Positions 5,112 to 8,701 of a stretch of DNA of 8,701 nt are shown here, one piece after another (the first letter of the stretch is position 1; the number at the start of each line of letters is the position of its first letter). Made by a program: the position numbers and the translations under genes. Below the pieces are notes generated by a model. That model worked only from the letters and a program-made list of their open reading frames with translations. It was not told where the DNA came from and made no database searches. Source of the stretch: JACRBK01 sp964427955 (GTDB lineage: Bacteria > Chloroflexota > Anaerolineae > Aggregatilineales > Aggregatilineaceae); NCBI GenBank assembly GCA_964427955.1, contig CAYRWY010000245.1:1-8701 (forward strand), in the 5' to 3' direction.

Positions 5112-6587
5112 ATGGAAAAAAAGACTTTGTTGAACTACGTGAACGGAGAATGGCAGAGGTCCTCCACCAGCGCCTATCTGGACGTGTACAACCCGGCCAC
5201 TGCCGAAGTGCTGGCCGCCGTGCCGCTGTCCACGCCGGAGGAAGTCGATCAGGCTGCGCGGATCGCCGCTGCCGCCCAGGACGCCTGGCGGCGCGTGCCT
5301 CCGACCGAGCGCGTGCAGTATTTGTTCAAGCTCAAGCCCCTGCTGGAAGCGCACATCGACGACCTGTCGCGCATGATCACGATGGAAAACGGCAAGACGT
5401 TCGTCGAGGCCAAAGGCGAAATGCGCCGGGCGATTGAAAATGTCGAGGTGGCGTGCGGCATCCCGATGATGATGCAGGGCACTATCTCGGAAGACATCGC
5501 CCCCGGAATCGACGAACTGATGATCCGGCAGCCGGTCGGCGTGGCGGCGATCATCGCCCCCTTCAACTTTCCGGGCATGATTCCCTTCTGGTTCCTGCCC
5601 TACGCCATCGCGACCGGCAATACGGTGATCGTGAAGCCCTCCGAACGCTGCCCGATCACCATGCAGATGGCGTTCGAGCTGCTGGATCAGATCGGCTTCC
5701 CCAAGGGCGTGGTGAACCTGGTCAACGGCGGCCCCGAAACCGTCAACGCCATCCTGGATCATCCCGCCATCCAGGCCGTCAGCTTCGTGGGATCGACCCC
5801 CGTCGCGCGGCACATCTACTCGCGCGCGTCGGCGAACGGCAAGCGCGTACAGGCCCAGGGCGGCGCGAAGAATCCGATCGTGATCCTGCCGGATGCCGAT
5901 CTCGACCAGACCACCCGGATCGTGGTGGACAGCGCCTTCGGCAACGCGGGCCAACGCTGCCTCGCCGCCTCGTTGGCGATCACGGTGGGCAGCGCGCGTG
6001 ACACCTTTATCCCGGCGTTGGTGGACGCTGCCGCGCAGCGCGTGGTCGGCTATGGGCTGGACGAAAAAGTCACGATGGGGCCGGTGATCACGCCCCAGAG
6101 CAAAAAGCGCATCGAGGGCCTGATCGAAACGGGACTGAGCGAAGGCGCGAAAGCCGTGCTGGACGGACGCCGCGCCACGATCCAGGGCTACGAAGGCGGC
6201 AACTTCCTGCGCCCGACGATCTTGCAAGACGTCCGGCCCGGCAGCACCGTCGCCCAAACCGAAATCTTCGGGCCGGTGCTGGGTATGATGCACGCCGACA
6301 CGGTGGACGGGGCGATCCGGCTGGTGAACACCAGTGAGTATGGCAACATGGCCTGTCTCTTCACCAGTAATGGGTCTGCCGCGCGCAAATTCCGTTACGA
6401 GGCGCTGGCGGGCAACATCGGCATCAACATCGGGGTCGCCGCGCCGATGGCGTTCTTCCCCTTCAGCGGGTGGAAATCCAGCTTCTTCGGCATTCTACAC
6501 GGACAGGCCGAACACGCCGTCGAGTTCTTCACGCAGACGAAAGTCGTGATCGAGCGCTGGCCGAAAGAGTGGTCACGGCAGTTCTAG
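5112..6587 (+). CDS. Aldehyde dehydrogenase, methylmalonate-semialdehyde dehydrogenase-like (probably CoA-acylating)
   Basis: This 491-residue protein is full length for the aldehyde dehydrogenase superfamily. Seen are the oxyanion asparagine in APFNFPG (149-155, Asn152), cofactor lysine in VKPSE (174-178), FVGSTPVAR (225-233), catalytic Cys283 in NAGQRCLAAS (278-287) and EIFGPV (384-389). It belongs near MmsA/IolA: it has the ACGIP segment (114-118) preceded by MRRAIENVEV, and RVQAQGGAKN (245-254) in place of the usual ELGGK, so the general-base glutamate is missing (Ala248). That loss, with arginines beside the active site (Arg106 region and Arg282), marks CoA-dependent methylmalonate-/malonate-semialdehyde dehydrogenases, which yield acyl-CoA, NADH and CO2. 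No inositol or valine pathway genes flank it, so the aldehyde here may differ. The ATG has only a weak upstream AAAAGAG (5098-5104), and the gene starts 14 bp after the isomerase stop, implying cotranscription. Family confidence is high, substrate confidence low. Confidence 0.88.
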   Translation: MEKKTLLNYVNGEWQRSSTSAYLDVYNPATAEVLAAVPLSTPEEVDQAARIAAAAQDAWRRVPPTERVQYLFKLKPLLEAHIDDLSRMITMENGKTFVEAKGEMRRAIENVEVACGIPMMMQGTISEDIAPGIDELMIRQPVGVAAIIAPFNFPGMIPFWFLPYAIATGNTVIVKPSERCPITMQMAFELLDQIGFPKGVVNLVNGGPETVNAILDHPAIQAVSFVGSTPVARHIYSRASANGKRVQAQGGAKNPIVILPDADLDQTTRIVVDSAFGNAGQRCLAASLAITVGSARDTFIPALVDAAAQRVVGYGLDEKVTMGPVITPQSKKRIEGLIETGLSEGAKAVLDGRRATIQGYEGGNFLRPTILQDVRPGSTVAQTEIFGPVLGMMHADTVDGAIRLVNTSEYGNMACLFTSNGSAARKFRYEALAGNIGINIGVAAPMAFFPFSGWKSSFFGILHGQAEHAVEFFTQTKVVIERWPKEWSRQF

Positions 6588-6609
6588 GGGCAGATCTCGT
6601 GTTATAGGG

Positions 6610-6675
6610 AAAAAACCGGCCTCACCTCTAACCCCTCTCCATCAAAAACGATGGAGAGGAGGCTGGGATGAGGCC
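6610..6675 (-). terminator. Nested palindrome between convergent units; terminator for the minus-strand pair
   Basis: Outer arms GGCCTCA (6618-6624) and TGAGGCC (6669-6675) enclose an inner perfect 10-bp stem CCTCTCCATC/GATGGAGAGG (6634-6643 and 6650-6659) with an AAAAAC loop. On the minus strand the outer stem is followed after two Gs by TTTTTT (6615-6610), the layout of an intrinsic terminator for the hydrolase gene that ends at 6707. On the plus strand no T-run follows, so it would at most slow or trim the aldehyde dehydrogenase transcript. The wording 'CCTCACC...CTAACCCCTCTCC' recalls palindromic repeats I associate with Chloroflexota genomes, so this may be a copy of a dispersed family. 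The rest of the 6588-6706 gap holds nothing further I can name. Confidence 0.65.
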
Positions 6676-6706
6676 ATTACCCCCTCAAATTCCTTGAACC
6701 CTCGTC

Positions 6707-7924
6707 TCACGATCCGGCAGGGAAAATATCCGGGTGCTCGTCCAACCAGGCGGCGAGGGCTTCGGCCAGCACTTCATTGCCGCGCGGGTTGAGGTGGATG
6801 TCGGTGGTGTAGTAGAGCTGCTCGCCCGCCTCAGCATAGGGCGTCAGGATCGGCAGCAGATCGATGCACGTCAACTGCTGCGCCGCGCAGAAATCCAGCA
6901 TGGCCTGATACGGCTGATCCAACAGCGCCAGCCGGTCCGCGCCCAACAACGGCTCGCTCAAACTGCGATAGACCTGCTCCTTGGTCGGCAGCAGGATCAC
7001 GACCAGCGAGCCGCCATAACCCGCCACCTGGTCGCGCGCGTCGAGAAAGGCCTGCTGGCTGCGCGCCCAACCGTCCACGTTTTGGGGCAAATTGACGTCG
7101 AACGCGCCCCACAGGTACGGGCGGCCAAAGTCCAGGGTGATGTCCCCCTGCTGCGCGCGCTTCGAGTCCAGGAATTGCAGCGAGGCGTCGAAATCCTTCT
7201 CCGGCCCCAGGTACAGCTTGAGCAGCACGTACACCGCCGAATTCTTGTCCCACCAGTTCAGAGCCGGGCTGGACGGCGCGTCGCTGACCGATGGCACGTC
7301 GGTCTGCCCGTTCAACACGGCCAGGCCGTAATCCTCGTTGGCATCATTGCCGAACCACTGCCAGAGCACCAGCGGCGGCTGGAGCGGGACCCCGAAGTTG
7401 CTCAGGACCCGCGCATGGCTGACCGATCCCGTGCTGGTGATGCCGAGGTTGATCACGTTGCGGTCGGTGATCTGGCCGAGCCGCTGGACCCAGCAGTCCG
7501 CCTCCTCGGTGAAGCAGAAGGTGAACGAATCGCCCACCGCGACCGCGTCCACGTAGCGATCCACCAGCTCCTGGCGGGTGCGGAACGCCGCGCGCGATCC
7601 CCACAGCGTCTCGGTATCGACGGTGAAATGCACTTCGGCGGTGCCAAACTGTTTGAGATGGTGGACGGGGCGGTTGATGGTCAAATATTCGCTGTCCGGC
7701 TGCCAGAGCGGATCGGGCAGCAGCCCGCTGTCGGTGAAGGGTGTCTTGTGAACCTGTTCCAGGACCAGTTGGAGACGGGGCGGCAGCGAGAAAAAAAGCA
7801 GCCGCAGCATGACCTCGACCATCAACCAGGCCATCAGCAGTCCGAACAACATACCGGCCAACCGGCCCACCCACAGCCTGGCAGGGTGCGTCGCAGCAGG
7901 AGAGGTGTTTTCTTGAGAAGCCAT
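6707..7924 (-). CDS. Membrane-anchored SGNH/GDSL-type hydrolase (AlgX/DltD-like acyl esterase or transferase class)
   Basis: This 405-residue protein has a short N-terminal tail, one hydrophobic segment at about residues 21-46 and a large domain that should lie outside the membrane. The domain carries the SGNH blocks: GDSF (131-134, Ser133 nucleophile), a glycine block NLGITSTG (159-166), WFGND (190-194, Asn193) and TDIHLNPRGN (374-383, with the Asp375-His377 pair). SGNH proteins with this layout act as esterases or O-acetyl transferases on glycans or lipids; the actual acceptor is unknown. The start is taken at the ATG at 7924, not further upstream: it lies 5 bp past the preceding gene's stop, AAGG (7937-7940 on the minus strand) serves as ribosome-binding site, and an upstream extension of 64 codons would overlap the neighbour and resembles no leader. 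It is cotranscribed with the 2H phosphoesterase-like gene and is followed by a terminator. Confidence 0.78.
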   Translation of the reverse strand: MASQENTSPAATHPARLWVGRLAGMLFGLLMAWLMVEVMLRLLFFSLPPRLQLVLEQVHKTPFTDSGLLPDPLWQPDSEYLTINRPVHHLKQFGTAEVHFTVDTETLWGSRAAFRTRQELVDRYVDAVAVGDSFTFCFTEEADCWVQRLGQITDRNVINLGITSTGSVSHARVLSNFGVPLQPPLVLWQWFGNDANEDYGLAVLNGQTDVPSVSDAPSSPALNWWDKNSAVYVLLKLYLGPEKDFDASLQFLDSKRAQQGDITLDFGRPYLWGAFDVNLPQNVDGWARSQQAFLDARDQVAGYGGSLVVILLPTKEQVYRSLSEPLLGADRLALLDQPYQAMLDFCAAQQLTCIDLLPILTPYAEAGEQLYYTTDIHLNPRGNEVLAEALAAWLDEHPDIFPAGS

Positions 7925-7929
7925 AACGT

Positions 7930-8646
7930 TTAAGCCTTGAATTGGAATTCGGTGAGTACTTCCTCGTGCGAGGTGCGCAGCACGTCGCGCTCCGGGGCCC
8001 CCACCGGAGGGGAGTAGATCGTGAATTTGACGGTGGAGATCTTCAGCCGCAGCGGTTCGAATTGGCGATACTCGCGCAGCGCGTGGATCAACGGCGCGGT
8101 CGGCTGTTGGCCCCAATATCCCAGCGTGATGTGCGGCAGGTACGGGCGGGGCGAAGGAATCCGGGCTTTCAGCGGGAGCGCCCGCCGCAGCCGGACTCTG
8201 GTCGCCCGCAGACAGCTATTGCAATCCTGGACCTCGGCGAACAACACGTTGGAGAAAGCATTCAGCCCGCCGATCTCCACGACAAACGGCGACCGGTCTT
8301 CGAGGGTGGCGCGGACCTGTTCGGCCAGGTGAAACAGCGCCTCACGCTGCCAGGTATGCGGCAGCCACAGCCAGGGACGGCGCGTCAACCTCCCCAGTTC
8401 ATACAGGGTGATGTGCAGGGTTTCGACGGGGGGCGGATCGTAGTTCAGCCAGGGCTGAAAACGGGCCTGCCAGGCCGCCAGGCGCGCCAGGGCCGTCTCA
8501 TCTTCAATGGGGATGATGAAGGAGATGTAGGGCCGCAGAAACCAACGCCGAAATCCCCGGCGGGTGCGCGCCAGCGAATCCTCGGTGTGGGATAAATGCA
8601 CGAACTCATCCCATGCAGCGGCAAACGATGGTGCACGTCGCGGCAT
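7930..8646 (-). CDS. 2H phosphoesterase / 2'-5' RNA ligase-like protein
   Basis: This 238-residue soluble protein carries the two HxT motifs that define the 2H phosphoesterase superfamily: LHITLYELG (77-85, His78 and Thr80) and YLPHITLGYWG (169-179, His172 and Thr174), about 94 residues apart as in ThpR/2'-5' RNA ligase-like proteins. Such enzymes cleave or join 2',3'-cyclic or 2',5' phosphodiester bonds in RNA or nucleotides; the substrate here is unknown. It is longer than typical ThpR (about 180 residues), mainly through an arginine-rich N-terminal segment (residues 1-38) before the first strand YISFIIPIED (40-49). The ATG at 8646 has a G-rich AGGGGG just upstream. The frame remains open to the window edge, so a longer start beyond 8701 cannot be excluded. 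Its last codons hold the ribosome-binding site of the SGNH hydrolase gene, 5 bp downstream. Confidence 0.8.
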   Translation of the reverse strand: MPRRAPSFAAAWDEFVHLSHTEDSLARTRRGFRRWFLRPYISFIIPIEDETALARLAAWQARFQPWLNYDPPPVETLHITLYELGRLTRRPWLWLPHTWQREALFHLAEQVRATLEDRSPFVVEIGGLNAFSNVLFAEVQDCNSCLRATRVRLRRALPLKARIPSPRPYLPHITLGYWGQQPTAPLIHALREYRQFEPLRLKISTVKFTIYSPPVGAPERDVLRTSHEEVLTEFQFKA

Positions 8647-8701
8647 TTTGCCCCCTACCGCCTTCAGACGAAAACCCCGGCCCCCTGCGCTGGCTCGACG
8701 G

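Noticed and set aside
4884..6293. Long minus-strand open frame (469 codons) opposite the isomerase and aldehyde dehydrogenase genes
   Set aside because: Its translation is rich in His, Arg, Asp and Gly without any domain, and it lies opposite genes with complete family signatures; it is a high-GC shadow frame.
6734..7933. Long plus-strand open frame (399 codons) opposite the SGNH hydrolase
   Set aside because: Composition is low-complexity Gln/Arg/His-rich with no recognisable motif, while the opposite strand has all SGNH blocks.
7925..8116. N-terminal extension of the SGNH hydrolase to 8116
   Set aside because: The extra 64 codons overlap the 2H phosphoesterase gene and show no signal peptide or homology-like pattern; the ATG at 7924 is followed directly by the membrane anchor.
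8664..8701. Possible tail of an upstream minus-strand gene ending with TGA at 8664-8666
   Set aside because: Only 12 codons are visible and all three minus-strand frames are open at the edge, so nothing supports this one.

Overview
The window is bacterial, GC-rich and densely coded. It holds one divergent sugar- or polyol-type catabolic locus (about 1-6587) facing a separate two-gene minus-strand unit (6707-8646). No rRNA, tRNA, transposase or CRISPR array is visible. Protein style (an MmsA-type dehydrogenase, an MalFG-type ABC importer with no ATPase beside it, a 2H phosphoesterase) and a palindromic 'CCTCACC-CTAACCCCTCTCC' type intergenic element suggest a Chloroflexota (Anaerolineae-like) genome. 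That taxonomic guess is inference, not proof.

Left part, minus strand: the first 79 codons of a Gfo/Idh/MocA-family NAD(P)-dependent oxidoreductase (1-238, cut by the window edge) lie downstream of an IclR-family regulator (323-1066, TTG start). Right part, plus strand: a sugar-binding protein (1278-2555), two MalF/MalG-type permeases (2636-3520 and 3513-4385, overlapping by 8 bp), an RpiB/LacAB-type sugar-phosphate isomerase homologue of the long, C-terminally extended subfamily (4471-5097), and a methylmalonate-semialdehyde-dehydrogenase-like aldehyde dehydrogenase (5112-6587). These read as an uptake-plus-catabolism operon. The substrate is not decided by the sequence. No kinase and no ABC ATPase is encoded here, so at least those parts must be elsewhere.

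The 211-bp gap between the regulator and the binding protein has unusually clear control DNA. There are two back-to-back sigma-70-like promoters, each with a TTGACA -35 box and a 17-bp spacer. Both -10 boxes (TATAAT for the regulator, TATCAT for the transporter) sit inside copies of a 17-bp imperfect palindrome, GTTG-N9-CAAC. A third copy lies directly upstream of the oxidoreductase ribosome-binding site. The simplest reading is that the IclR protein controls itself, the transporter operon and the oxidoreductase through this operator. Two long hairpins (2576-2606 and 4408-4441) divide the plus-strand operon into binding protein, permeases and enzymes, probably tuning relative expression.

At 6610-6675 a nested palindrome lies between the convergent units and has a U-tract only on the minus strand. 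Beyond it, a minus-strand pair encodes a 2H-phosphoesterase/2'-5' RNA ligase-like protein (7930-8646) followed 5 bp later by a membrane-anchored SGNH/GDSL-type hydrolase (6707-7924). This pair has no evident functional link with the sugar locus.
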